This document shows, piece by piece, positions 35,421 to 48,100 of a stretch of 64,000 bases of DNA. A model generated the notes under the pieces. It saw only the letters and a list, made by a program, of their open reading frames with translations, was not told the DNA's origin and ran no database searches. Where the stretch lies: NCBI RefSeq assembly GCF_000003815.2, contig NC_049979.1, forward strand, positions 10,091,457 to 10,155,456, read 5' to 3'. This stretch comes from Branchiostoma floridae (Eukaryota; Chordata; Leptocardii; Amphioxiformes; Branchiostomatidae). The translations under genes were made by a program, and so were the position numbers. How positions within the stretch are numbered: the stretch's first letter is position 1; each line of letters opens with the position of its first letter.

Positions 35421-36111
35421 ATGATTCTCCGTAAACCGAACCGGACGATCAGCGGTCTTCTGGACCTGTGGCCGGGTAAGCGGTTGCTGGGAGTGTACCG
35501 CTTCCTGCCGTTCTTCTTTGTGATGGGGGCGGGCATGGAGTGGTTCATGATCAACGTTCGGCTGGGCAGAGAGACCTTCTGTAAGTGTCACAAGGTTGTG
35601 TAAGATTGATTAGTATGATAATATAGGGATTGTTGGACTAAATCACAACTCAAAAAGATTGTACACAGTCAATTTGTGCGCTTTTACAATAGCTTTACAA
35701 AATCCAATATCAAATTGTCCATGTAGACTGTACTGCCCACGCCCAAAAACAACTTGAACCAAGGACCTCCTTCCTAAAATTGGGCACCCAGCAATCTGAA
35801 AATAGACACGTAACGTTAAATAAATACGTAAACCTGGATCGTGATAGGCCTGGAACTGTTTCAAAAGTTGAAAGAATTTTGCTAATTGTTTGACACGTGA
35901 CACCTCCAGCTTGCAGCTATCTTGACATGAATGTAATATTGCTTTATCCCAAGGTTGAAAGGGCTCTCAATATTTCACCCATCAATCATGATTCCGATCA
36001 TGTGATGCAAGTAACACTTTTTTCATTGCAGACGACGTGTACAGAAGAAAGCAGGCGGAGCGACAGTACGAGGCTGCAGCCACAGAAAAAAGCAACAATC
36101 AACATCAGTGA
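35421..36111 (+). CDS. UQCC5: SMIM4/UQCC5, mitochondrial complex III assembly microprotein (2 exons)
   Basis: Exons are 35421-35580 and 36032-36111. The donor TTCT|GTAAGT (phase 1) joins TTGCAG|ACGACG and creates the Tyr of ETFYDVYRR. The product is 79 residues. It matches vertebrate SMIM4/UQCC5 in the diagnostic order PGKR-LLGVYRFLPFFFVMG, MEWFMINVRLGRETFYDVYRR and ERQYE. A single transmembrane helix spans about residues 29-45, preceded by a short basic matrix-side segment. In vertebrates this microprotein of the mitochondrial inner membrane is needed for cytochrome b synthesis and early complex III assembly, with UQCC6 and the UQCC1/2 factors. The start is the first ATG that gives the expected length; the open frame continues upstream without ATG. 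The next gene on the same strand, 124 bp on, is UQCC6. No AATAAA occurs between the two reading frames. Confidence 0.92.
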
Positions 36112-36235
36112 TGAGCTTTTGATATCAACATTGCAGTCCCAGAAGAAAGCACTTAGTTAAAACCTTGTCTTCTGTAAAAAGATACTCAGCAAAGTATAGA
36201 CATTTGACCATCTTTCTACAAAGTTGACAACAACC

Positions 36236-36460
36236 ATGCCAGCGGGAGTGCCGTGGGGACCATACCTGCGCTTTCTGACAGCCAGTATGCTGTCCATGTT
36301 TGCTGGTGCCCAGGTCATGCACAAACTGTACAACCCTGACCTGTCCGTTCCCGAGGTGCCCCCCAAACCCGGGGAGCTGAAGACAGAAGTCCACCAAGTG
36401 TGGAAGAGACCAAGCACAGACTCAAAGAGCAGCAGTTCAGATGACAATGTTTCGTCATAG
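36236..36460 (+). CDS. UQCC6: UQCC6/Brawnin, mitochondrial complex III assembly microprotein (single exon)
   Basis: 74 residues. The start MPAGVPWGPYLRF is nearly the vertebrate C12orf73/Brawnin start, and AxMLSMFAGAQVMHKLYNPDL, PEVPPKPGELKTE follow in the same order as the human protein. A hydrophobic inner-membrane anchor covers about residues 9-27. The Ser/Asp-rich end (SSSSDDNVSS) replaces the charged human tail. The ATG lies in CAACAACCATGCC, a reasonable initiation context. In vertebrates the protein sits in the mitochondrial inner membrane and works with UQCC5 in cytochrome b/complex III assembly. It follows UQCC5 on the same strand; the only nearby polyadenylation hexamer is AATAAA at 36678-36683, downstream of both. 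The intervening 124 bp contain ATCAACATTGCAG at about 36124-36136, which could be a 3' splice site, so alternative splicing remains possible. Confidence 0.93.
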   Translation: MPAGVPWGPYLRFLTASMLSMFAGAQVMHKLYNPDLSVPEVPPKPGELKTEVHQVWKRPSTDSKSSSSDDNVSS

Positions 36461-36677
36461 TCATGTGTTTTGTTGGCTCAAGTGACTTGGAGGTTGGAAT
36501 ATGTTCGCAACATTTAGATTGATATTGCCACAATAAGGACTATTTTGGATGAACCAACTAGTTACTGTGTAATTCTTCTGCTATACAGGATACATGTACA
36601 TGTTAAAGAATTTAGTCATCTCCATCTTGTCTGAGTCCCCGAGAGAAATTTATGATTTGTTACTGAATGCATCAGTG

Positions 36678-36683
36678 AATAAA
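36678..36683 (+). terminator. Candidate polyadenylation signal AATAAA for UQCC5/UQCC6
   Basis: First AATAAA after the UQCC5 and UQCC6 reading frames on the plus strand (GTGAATAAAGTGG), 218 bp past the UQCC6 stop. Confidence 0.5.
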
Positions 36684-37006
36684 GTGGAACTTTACTATGC
36701 TGAGTCAGAGATTCTGAATTGGAAAACCAGAATAGCTGCCACTTGGGATAACACTCCAGTTTCACAGAATCACAGGCACAGTGGCAGTTGGCTCTATCAC
36801 ACTGATCGAACAACTTGTCACACCTAAACCAGTCATATCTTACTAAATAATTGATTGTCAAAGTGAAACAAATATGTGACAATTTTTCATAATCAGCAAA
36901 ATGCTACTATCCTACAAAGCTAGGCGTGTATAAAAGTGGTCACTGTAAACAGCTACTCAGCTGCATGGAGTACACACAACACATCACAAGGGTGAAAAAT
37001 AAGTTC

Positions 37007-37012
37007 TTTATT
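37007..37012 (-). terminator. Candidate polyadenylation signal for CCDC82
   Basis: TTTATT on the plus strand, which is AATAAA on the CCDC82 strand, about 560 bp past the stop codon at 37570. Confidence 0.4.
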
Positions 37013-37569
37013 GCCAGACACCATCAGCTGCATTTTGTACTGTGTCAGACATCTGCAAAGGTAAGTTTTCACTGCAAAAATGGATTCAATCTTGTCTGCA
37101 TCCAGGCATAAGAGCTGTTATACATATTCTTTAAAATCGTACAAATCCATAGATCCACTACAAAGTTACTTTAAAATATTTTCTGAGTTCTCAAAAGAAT
37201 GGATATACTAATCTGCTGTGACTGTAAATTTCATTAGTATGCTGTTACACTCCATGACGTACATAAAATCTAAAAATCTACAACCTTGTACAAATGCTGT
37301 CATAATGAACACAGTAATGATAAAGATTGAAATCAAACTTCTTGACTCTTGTGAATTCATAATGTGCTATCATCTTTGGTATTCCATATGTGGTTAAGTA
37401 TCATGGTTCCACAATTGATAACAAAATATAAACATCCAGCTTCACAGAATTTTTTGTGTACTTGCATCAAAATATACAAATCAGTTAAACCTTAATACAA
37501 TGACAAAATTGCAAATTACATTAAAGCTGTACCCAATTAAATGCAGCTGGTCAAGAAGCAAGAGTTACA

Positions 37570-40500
37570 CTACACTGCCTTCCAAGGCTTGCTGTAGTCT
37601 GCAGTGTACTGCTGGTGAACGTCTTCAATCAGGCCAGTCATCTCATTAAACAACTGAGGAGAGAACAATAATCACCATAAATAATGCAAAGGAGAGCACA
37701 TTTTTTTGTGTACTTAACAGCAAGTCAAAAATTCTAGAGGTCCAAAAATAGATCTGTATTTCTTTTTCCTCCTCTGACTGGGTCAAATAGCAACGTCAAA
37801 GTGTTGGAGAAATACCATTACCTCATCTATCCAGTCCTGGTCTTTTAGACAGCTGTCAATCACCTTGTCATCATCAGGGTCTTCCTCCCCCTCATCTCGC
37901 AACATGGCAAGGGTTTTCTCTGCCTACAGATAACACGACAAAACAGAAAAGTGAGATTCTTTTAGGGGTTCTGTTCTGTTTCTCATGTGGCAAAGCCCTG
38001 TTGGTAATGAATAACATTAAGGAACAGGTATTAGTATCATGCACAAATACTGGTATAGTTTTCTTTTGAATTCTGAAAGTAAAAGCCAAAAACAATACAT
38101 TTATGCATGAAATTCTTACCTCAGCTTTACAGGTGTGAAACACCCTGTATCTGAAGTGGTACAGGCCATGGTAAAGTTCTGACCGCTCTTGGCAGAAGCA
38201 TCCTACATCAAAAGACTGCATAGCAGAAACACAAGATTGTTGCACAAACAGAAGTCTGAACAGAAATTGAATTCTAATAAGATTTGAAATCTATCTTCCA
38301 TTGAACAAGTTGCAAAGACACCTTGGGTCCTTCCATATTAGTAACAAAAAGGTTGGTAGTGAAATGCCTTATCCCTGTGTACAAATCCTCATTTACACAC
38401 CACCTAATAGATGGGACATTTTACCTTCTCATAGTTGCCAAAGTCATCATCTTCAAATGTTTCCCTGTCGTAAGGTGTTCCCCTCAGGCTGATGCTTTGT
38501 GAGATATGATGATCAGGACGACCACATGCCCGCAAGAACATCAGCATTGATTTGTAGACTGTTTATCTACAGCCAGCAAGTATCCTATGTGACAAAATCT
38601 ATATTCTTAAAGGACTGAGACATATGATGATTAAAGATGAAGAACAAATCATTAATCACATGATCCAGGCGTTGATAAGCAAGTCATCAGTGACGCAACA
38701 AAGATGTTATTATGTACTAGCAGAACACTGAATATGTACTAGTATAGTGATTTGCGGAATGTTTTTTTTACAAACCTGACAGTCCATCCAGCTATGATGA
38801 CAAGGCTGATTAGAGTAGAATGGGTGCATTTCAATGGCTTCCTGTGTCAGAAAAAACAATTGTACACATGTGAAAAAAAGCTTCTTCATCCTTCTAAGTA
38901 ATGGTCAGTGATGGGTAGATTTTGAAGGTAGCACAGAAAAATATCCTATACATGTATAGGCATTACATACAAGGCAACAATGTTTGCTTTTTTTCCTCTG
39001 GTATATTGAATCCAAATGTGATAGGCTTGCTCTGTATAATGCACAGCAGTGTGAATCAAATAATATATGAGATATAGGTCTTTACACACTGCAGTAAATG
39101 ACTTGCTTTCACTAATCAGGTGGATCGTTCTTGGTATTTTTATTACGCAACATAAAAGAAGTAATACTTCATAGTTGTTTGATGCAAAAACCGCAAATTC
39201 TCTTTGCAGACATTGACAAAAGTCGCAGGGAAGTTATAGGGTCTTACTTTGAAGCTCCTTCTCCAGGCAGTACTGAATACCAGGTTTGTGGCATCCTGAA
39301 GCCTGTGCAGCACTTCTGCAACGTTATCTCTGGTGTCATCTGGAATGTCTGATCAAATATGAATACAACTTTAAGTCTTTAATAATAGTAATAGTTAAAA
39401 TCAAATCCAAAGTTCATATGTACAACCTCAATGTCTTTGCACAATCAGTATGACTTACGAAGTGCAACAACAAAGCTATTCATAACGTTTCTAGTTAAGC
39501 TATGGCTAACTTCCTTGATTGATTTTTTTTTTTTTTATTCAGTAGTACGAACCAACACAACACAACACAACACATCAAAACAAAACAAAGGGACATCAAC
39601 TTGTCCCAAACCGTAACTCAAAACAGAAATAAACTGAGGTATTGATGCAAATCATTGGATACAGAAAGTGCCCCATTTGCCTCTGTGCTTCTCTAGATTT
39701 CCCCTTCTCATTGCAATCAAATACTCTACTTCTTGAAAGAAATGGACGTACTTAATAAAGGACTGGGAACTTAAGTGTCCGGACTGTCTTCTTTTGTATA
39801 TGAACAACTTAGCTAACAAGATTATAAGATTACCAATTATAGGGGCCCCCCGATTTAAGTTTCCAAAAATAACATTGAAAGAGTTAAGGTTTAAATGTTG
39901 TCCTGTTTTTTCATGAAACCAAAATTTAACATCATCCCAAAAAGAAATCAACTGAGGGCAGTCCCAGAAGACATGACAGTATGTTTCTTCTTCTAAATGA
40001 CAGAATGAGCATAAAGGGCTATCTACAAGTTTCCATATGTGTAAAAGCCTATTAGTGGGCAAAAATTTATGAAGAAGTCTGTATTGAAAATATCTTGTTA
40101 CTGGATCTATAGTACTAAATATCAAAGAAGTATAAACTATTTTCCAGGGAATAGGTGTATCAAAGAGGTACAGCCATGATATTTGTACATTGTGTGGACT
40201 ATCAATAAGGTTTTCAGAAACAAGAAAAAACTTATACATATCCCTATTAATCTTACTTCTAGTTAACCATTTACTATTGAATTGTTCAGGTCTACATACA
40301 CAGATGGAGAAGTTTCCTAAAAGTCTAGCTTTCCAGCTTGTTGGTATTGCCATAGTTAATTGAATATAAGTATAGTTGCTACATATTTGACCATATCTAT
40401 CACAAAATTCATCATATGTCATTATTATATTATCATTATTCAAAATGTCATTCAAAAATATTATATGTCTGTTAACAAAGTGCAGTACCATTCACCTCAT

Positions 40501-42088
40501 TGATACACTTCCATGGGAAGGATAATAGACCCTTACCTCTGTTGAACCTGGCAGTGCGGAGGTACTCCCCTGGGTTGTCCTGCAGGTTGGCACACAGCAT
40601 CAGCTCCACCCAGCTCTGAAACTTTGTCATCTTTTCCTGATGAACTATCTCTCCCTGATAGATGGGAAAACGGTCATGATATATCAGTACATTGCATTAA
40701 GTACAATGTACTGAAATTCCAGGGCTGTCTTCAGGACCAATCCTTCTGCCCCAGGACTGAAATTTGCTAGTGGGGATCAAGGACAAAGATTTTTTCTCTG
40801 CCCATCCCTGTGGAGGAAATGGAACTAAAAAATCTAAAGCTGGAGACAGCCCGTGAAATCAGCTGGTAGAAAAGTTTAAACTCGTTTAAGTTAATTAAAA
40901 GTGGGACCAGTGGGGCAAAAGTTGACAATCCCTGTAAATTCTTTTTATTGTCGCCTGGTTAGCTATTTGATCACTATGAAACAAAAATTCTAAAATAGAT
41001 TCATTAACTTCTTTAATCCTCAAACATGGATGCATATTGGTAGTCCTTTGAGCAAAAATAGGGTTTTGTTTTTTTTTATTCGGACAAATAAGACATAGAA
41101 GACAGACATAGTGGTGACGCACTCAAGTTGGGAACTTATATTCACGCCACCACTATACACGGTGGTCAAAAAGGCCCTCAAAAATCCTCACTCGCAAATC
41201 ATGCATATGGATGAGGAAATCAATGTCAATCATCCATTTCACTACTGGCAACAATAGCTGATTGGTTTACGCCGTTGTAGGCGGGGATTACGTTTGTTTT
41301 GGTCGCTCCAAGTGGAGCTATTTTTTGACGCGAACTTGCTCCTTTGATATGCGCGTCTTTTCTCCGCCCCCATTGTTCTCCGCTTACCAAGTTAACAATA
41401 CCTGAGCTTTTCTGTCGGTCATTCTCACGCTGGAGCTCGGCATTGAAACCACCGTTTTAATTCTTTCTGAACTATATATTTGTCTATATATCATATTCAC
41501 CCAACATGCTAAAACTAAACCTTAGGTGAGCAAAGATCGAAGGAGTTACCGTCACTCCCACAGTGTGCGTCACTCCCGGGTCACGCTTTGGACGGAGCAG
41601 TGGCCATCGTTTACAGACACAACCCGGACAATTATCCTTGCCTTTTTTTACACACACACGCAATTGAAACCTACGTGTTTTGATAAACGTGTTCTCTCAA
41701 ATAACAAACTCCTTATATTCTCGTCATTCTGTAAATGAACTAGGTCCATACCAGCGCTTGACGTGGCGAATGTATCGATATCGGTAGTACGCTGGGCATT
41801 GTATGGTAAACTTTAAACTGGCGTCCTTTGCCCCGAAGTTTTCTTTGTTTAAATTATACCTTATACTATAGAATGGATTTGAAGTAGTAATAAAACGGAT
41901 GGTAACACGGACGAAAGCATAGCAACCGCAACACTATGAAAATTCACCCAACTTACCGTGACCTTCATTGCCGGGCGCAGCTGCAAGATTCAGCGGGGGC
42001 GGCGTAGAGCCCGCCCGACCGACCGTAATATAAACACAACCCCGGCCTTTCCTACGGAAGTCTAATATTCTCTCTCTCTCACTCCACA

Positions 42089-42127
<39 letters not shown>

Positions 42128-45100
42128 CTGAACGACAGAACACCAGTTTAGTTTGTTGGTGAAGTGAAATCTATATTTTGAACATTTGCACGGAAGCTTA
42201 CCGCACACGGGAGAACGTAATGCACACTGACCTCTCGACAAAGTGCGTCTTCAAATAAAGATTCACGAACCGGCGTGTCTAGTCCTGTCCTACAAAATAA
42301 CTAAAAAAAGAAGAAACTAGAGTTCGGCGACCTCATACCTCCATGAAAATTTAGAGCTTTTGTAAATTTCATGCAACTGACTAAGACATTAACATAATTT
42401 ATGCATGGTGTTGTTCATCATTGACAAACGTACACATGTCACAATTATAAAATTCCCATTATTAATCATAAAGCGGTTTTGCAATTTCTACATAAATTAT
42501 GCAAATAAGTTCCTCATTATCATATTTGGTATCTGCTTATATTCCACCTATCATATTAACATGTGTTACATTTATTGAAGTCCAGTTATTGAAAACAATG
42601 GAATTATACAGTTTCCTCATTAATTATGCAAATTAACTCCTCATTTGCATAACATGTATATCATTATGAACATCTTTGCCTAAGGTACTTGCATGCATAA
42701 TATGATGCCAATCCGTCAATCCTTTCTGCAGTTATCCTCTTTGGAATGTCTTGACAAAAACGCCCCTGCAGTTCCCAAATTAAATGTTAGGGGCTGAAAC
42801 TTACCCCACTTTGTCATGACACTAAAAGCTATCTACCACCCAAATGCCACGACCATATCACGTACGGGACAAGAGATACATTGAAAAAATTGCTATGATA
42901 GAATATTCTCATTAATTATGCAAATATACTTCTATTTTGCATAATTAGTATTTAATCTTGTACAACATTGTCTAAGGTACCTACATACCAAAAATCATGA
43001 AAATCCGTTGTTCCCTTCTTGAGTTATCCTCGTCAGAAGGTTTTGACAAAAATGCCCCTGCTATCCCAAAACTAGACGCTAGGGGGCCAAAACTTACGTC
43101 ATTTTTTCCTGAGCACAAGAGCTATCTAATACTTAAAAATCTTGACCATAGCATGTTCAGAACACCGAGATAGCAAAACCGGAAGTTGCGCTGCAGTACC
43201 AAGGTCACACACCAGGGGGCCCAAAATTGACCTTGACCTTCGTCTTCCCAACTCCTACCCACATATTAAATATCATCGTAGTCCATCAAGAGGTTCTCAA
43301 GTTATGATGACCACAAATATGCGGACACACAGACAGACACACACACAGACACACACACACACAGACACACTCAAAACTATACCTCCATTTTTTCATGGAG
43401 GTAAAAACTTCGTTCTCCGCTATTTGTAGAAACAATTTCATATTGCCGTGAATTTTGTAACAGAATCTGCAGTTCGCAATTCACTAGGCTTCGTAACATT
43501 ACACACCCAAGCGTTTGATGTGCTATCGGCTTGCATACGCTAGACGAAAAAACTCAACTTTTGGCGCCCTTGGTAGAAAAATGAAAACGGTTCAATACTA
43601 CAAAGAAACTATCAAAGAAGCACAGTAGTAGATCAAACTTTTGTGAAGTAGGGGGTCAGATATGTAGTGTTGTTACCTGACGGCGGAACCGGATGAAACC
43701 GGTTTTCTCTTTTGTTTACAAAAGACGCCATTTCACTATTTGGGACCTCGTTCAAAATTTCTAAAATAATCTTAACTAAGGGAGAAAGTGCAGCTGTGAA
43801 AGTGCACTAAAGATCTTGTAGAATTATTGGTAGCTTAAATCTTGCAGACACAACAAACTGTACAAATAATTTGCTACAGCCGATTCTCTCTCAAATTTCG
43901 CGCCCGGGACGACAACAAGGGGGCACGCCAGCTCATTTCCATATCACTGCCGTCCCAGGTAAGTTGTTTTTGTAAGAACGTACGGAGGCGAGAAAAAACC
44001 GCTCTGATGTTCGCCGACAACCTAATTATAAGTCTAGAGCATAGACATTCTTCCACGTGAAAATCTGAACAAAACGTACAATTCGTATTTTGAGCCATAT
44101 CTACCGATAGTTTACACTTAAGCTGACCAAAAAAACTTCATCGTGAAGAAAAAACTATCGCCGCCATCTTGGAGAAAAATCAATCGATTCTCTTCCATCG
44201 CTGTGGAACTATGGGACAAAACGTAGTGAAAATGTGACAAAATTAGCTAAAATGTCGTAGACACTTAAAACTGCATAAGGTGGAATATTCTTAGAGGTCC
44301 TAAAGTCTAAAGCATAGGTCAAAGCTTTGCTAGGTGCGTAAAATAGAGCATTAAATTCAAAGTTCAAAGTTCAGTGACCTAAAACGACCTCCAATACGCA
44401 CATGGAACAGCGGGCGATTTGAAGCGTTTTGCACATGGTCATCCCAAATAATTGAGATATTTTTAAGGCGAACTAATGTAATTTTTGTGTGCATATATTT
44501 TTTTCCTGATGTGATAATCATATCGTGCGTTATGTTGGATGAAATTTGTGTTGTTTTTTTCACACCGCCACCGCTCGCGCGGGCCGGCTTGTGGGCGGAG
44601 CACTCTGGCCTGGCAACGCGGATAATACCCTAGCAACGTGACCACCGTGATACATATATACAAAGACTTAGACATAACTGAACTAAGCGAAATACAAAAT
44701 TAAGAAAGATATAAATAATACTAACATCGAGTAAAAATTAAATGATGTGTAACAAAAGTTGGTATAAGCGCATGCCGGTTCCCCTACCCCAGTAACAAAA
44801 GATCAGATTTGCAGAGAACTAAAAAGTATAAATCAGGATATAAAACGTTTAGATATTGTAATAAAGTTTTGGGTTAAAGTAAGAATTTTGGAATTTAAGA
44901 AATATGAGAAAGAAGGACTTCCATTAAGTAATAAGGAAATATGCATATTTTCGGAATGTGTAAATAAGTTAAATGACTGTCCTAAAAGCCGAGAAAGTTT
45001 GCCGAGGAGAAGTAACCTTTGGTCGGTGTAATTTGGGCAGTGAAGTAGGTAATGGGAGACTGTTTCGGATCGGCACCCGCAGCTACATGCTGGGCTGTTA

Positions 45101-48100
45101 CGTAGCCCTCGGGAAAAGAGACTGGAGTTCAAGCTGCAGGTGCCGATCCGAAGACGAGTCAGCAGAAGACAGGGGTAGCGGGGGCCATGACTAAGGTATT
45201 TACATTTAGCCGGGCGGAATTGTTTGAAGATAAAGGTTTTAAACTGACTAAAGTTTAAGGAGCGGGTTGAGGGGTCGAGGTTGTTCCAGTGTGACATACA
45301 GTATGGATAGAAAGACTTTAGAGAGCGGTTTGTCGAGAGATTGGTAGACCTTAGGTTTAGCTTGTTACGTAGATCATATGTACATTCAGAAGAAATAGCT
45401 GGGGGGACAAATTCTAATAGATAATCACGAGTTAAACCGTTAACAATCTTGAAGAACAAGCAGAGACGATGGACATGTCTTCTATCTGATAACGTTTCCC
45501 AACCCAGCTCCTGACGACATGACAAATACGACGACCCCCTTATGGCACCTGTCACGACAATTGAGCAGTGATATTGGATACGTTCAATGAGATTTGATTG
45601 CTCACTTGTAGTGCCGTGCCAAATGACGTCGGCGTATTCGAGACATGGACGAATGTATGACTTATATAGCGTTTCCAGAACATTGCGGGGGAGCCTAAAT
45701 TTCAGACCACTGAAGAGATCAACACTTTTTGAAACTTTGGAAACAATATGATTGACATGTGCATCCCAAGACATATTTGAACTTAAAATCACTCCGATGT
45801 GTTTATGGGTGATAACAAATTGGATCACACAATTGTCAAGATAAAGGGGTGGGTGAACAATGGGATGTCTTTTGACAGAAATACACATTTCTTCAGTTTT
45901 CTGTGGGTTCAACTCCATGAGCCATTGACAGGCCCATGAGTGAATTTTGGACAGGTCAGAGTTTAGGATCGCTGCAGAATCAAAAGGGTTCTTAACTATC
46001 TCGAGAAGAGAACTGTCGTCGGCAAAGAGGTAGGGTTGCGAAACGAGATCATTTACAATATCATTGATGTATATGAGAAAGAACAGTGGGCCTAATATAG
46101 AGCCCTGTGGAACGCCTGCATTGGTATTGAGCCAGGATGAAGACTGACCATCTATGACAACACATTGTGATCTTTTGCTAAGATAACTCGATATCCAATT
46201 TATGAGTGGCCCTTCGACACCATTACATTGGAGTTTAAAAATAAGTCCAGAATGCCACACCCTGTCGAAGGCACGGGAAAAATCAAGAAAGACTGTTCGC
46301 ACATCGTATCCAGACTCTAAAGCATTTAAAATAGTTTGTGTAAAGTGGGCCAGCTGGCAAACTGTGGAATCACCCTTCACAAATCCTGATTGGAAGCGAT
46401 ACAGCAGATTACTGCTTATGAGATGATTGTATAAATGTTTGTAAACAATTTTTTCAAGTACCTTCGACAGGGCGGGGAGAAGAGATATCGGTCGGTAGTT
46501 ACTTTTTTCTTGTGGATCGTTCTTTTTGTAGATTGGTATGATATTGGCAAATTTCCATATTTGGGGAAACGAGCCATGAGTGAGTGATAGATTAAATACA
46601 TAGGAAATCTTATCCGCTATCAATGGGGTGATCATTTGCAGAAAATAGTTGTCGATATTGTCGTAACCATGGGCCTTGCCAGTGTCGAGATGTTGAGTCA
46701 TGATTTTCGTTAACTTACTCCATTATTTCCCCCAAGAAATTTAAGACACGATAGCATGTTTCATGATACCATTTTAGTTACATACCACAGCATCTTCATC
46801 TTCCTGGACTTCAGGTCCATCCTCTTCATCGGTTTCATCATCAGGAACAATGAAGGAGTCTTCAGATTCACTCCTGATGACATCAGTTTTCTCCTCTTCC
46901 TCCTCCTCCTCCTCTTCAGATTCACACATGCTTCTGTTGATACCTTAATTATTTGAAAAATAAAGACAGATAATTTAACTCAACAACTACAAATAAGTAA
47001 CAAATCATGGAGAAAAATGGCAAACTGTCATTCTATAGCAGGAATAGTCTAACGTATCCACCAACAAACCAAACATGATCAAACAAAGGCAAGAACATTT
47101 ATGCTATCTGCATGATCAAAGGCCCTACTGTGCTCAGGTATGCCTATAACATCATGGTTCTTTCAGGTAACCGCAGCATATTGTTCATCATTGCACCAGA
47201 AAAATCAATACATATTATCTTATACATGCTGCACAACGAAAATAAGAGAAAAGACTTAATTGAAAAAAAAAAAAAAAAACACAATAATAAGGGATCTGAT
47301 GGAAATGACTGACTTCATATCTATTACAAAAATGATTATAAAAATACCAGATTAACAGAGATTTTTCCTTCACTACAACTGTAAAAGAAGTGAAGTTCAG
47401 CTACCTTGTTTCTTCCTGTCTCTCTGTCTCTTAAGCCTCTCCAGGGCCGTCAGCTGCTTGTCCTGTATGGCGGATGTTCTTGCCCTTCTGCTTGGTGTGG
47501 AAGATTTACCATTTTTGTTGACTGTTTTCCTACCATCAGAGGGTTGGTTTGTGACAGAAGTCTTTCCCCTGTCTGCTAGACCTTCTCCTGTCTGATGGGT
47601 GCTACTCACACTTGCATCTTCACTCCCAGCAGCAGGATCCTGAGAGGATGACTCGTCATCTCTCACTACTGCACAGTGCTGGGTGTTGGGCTGACCGTTT
47701 TTGGTTGAGGTGGCTTCTGACTGAGCACATTCTTCAGTCATACTCCTCTCTGTGCTGCCTTCGTCTGAGCCGTCGCTACTGTCAGATGCAAGAATGATCC
47801 TCCTCCGCCTCTTCTGCTGTCCTTCCTCATCTGATGAAGACACTAACTGGGCTGAGCTCTTCTTCCTCTTCTTGGCTGAGCTACTTACTGCAACATCATC
47901 TTCATCAGAGTTCCTCTTCGCCTCTTCAGAAACACGTCTTGACCTGCCGTTTGTTCTCCTCCTGTTCTTGTGCTTTTTTACCTCTTGTGAGCTGGGGTTG
48001 GAGTCATCAGTGTCATGACTTGATGAACTTGCATTTGTGGTCTCACTATCATCAATAAAATCATCACTTTCCTCTTCTGATGATGATGAAACAGCATCAC

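Noticed and set aside
40895-41122. 75-aa minus ORF PNKKKQNPIFAQRTT...
   Set aside because: Codon use looks real, but no splice sites fit CCDC82 and no family was recognised; left as a probable repeat fragment.
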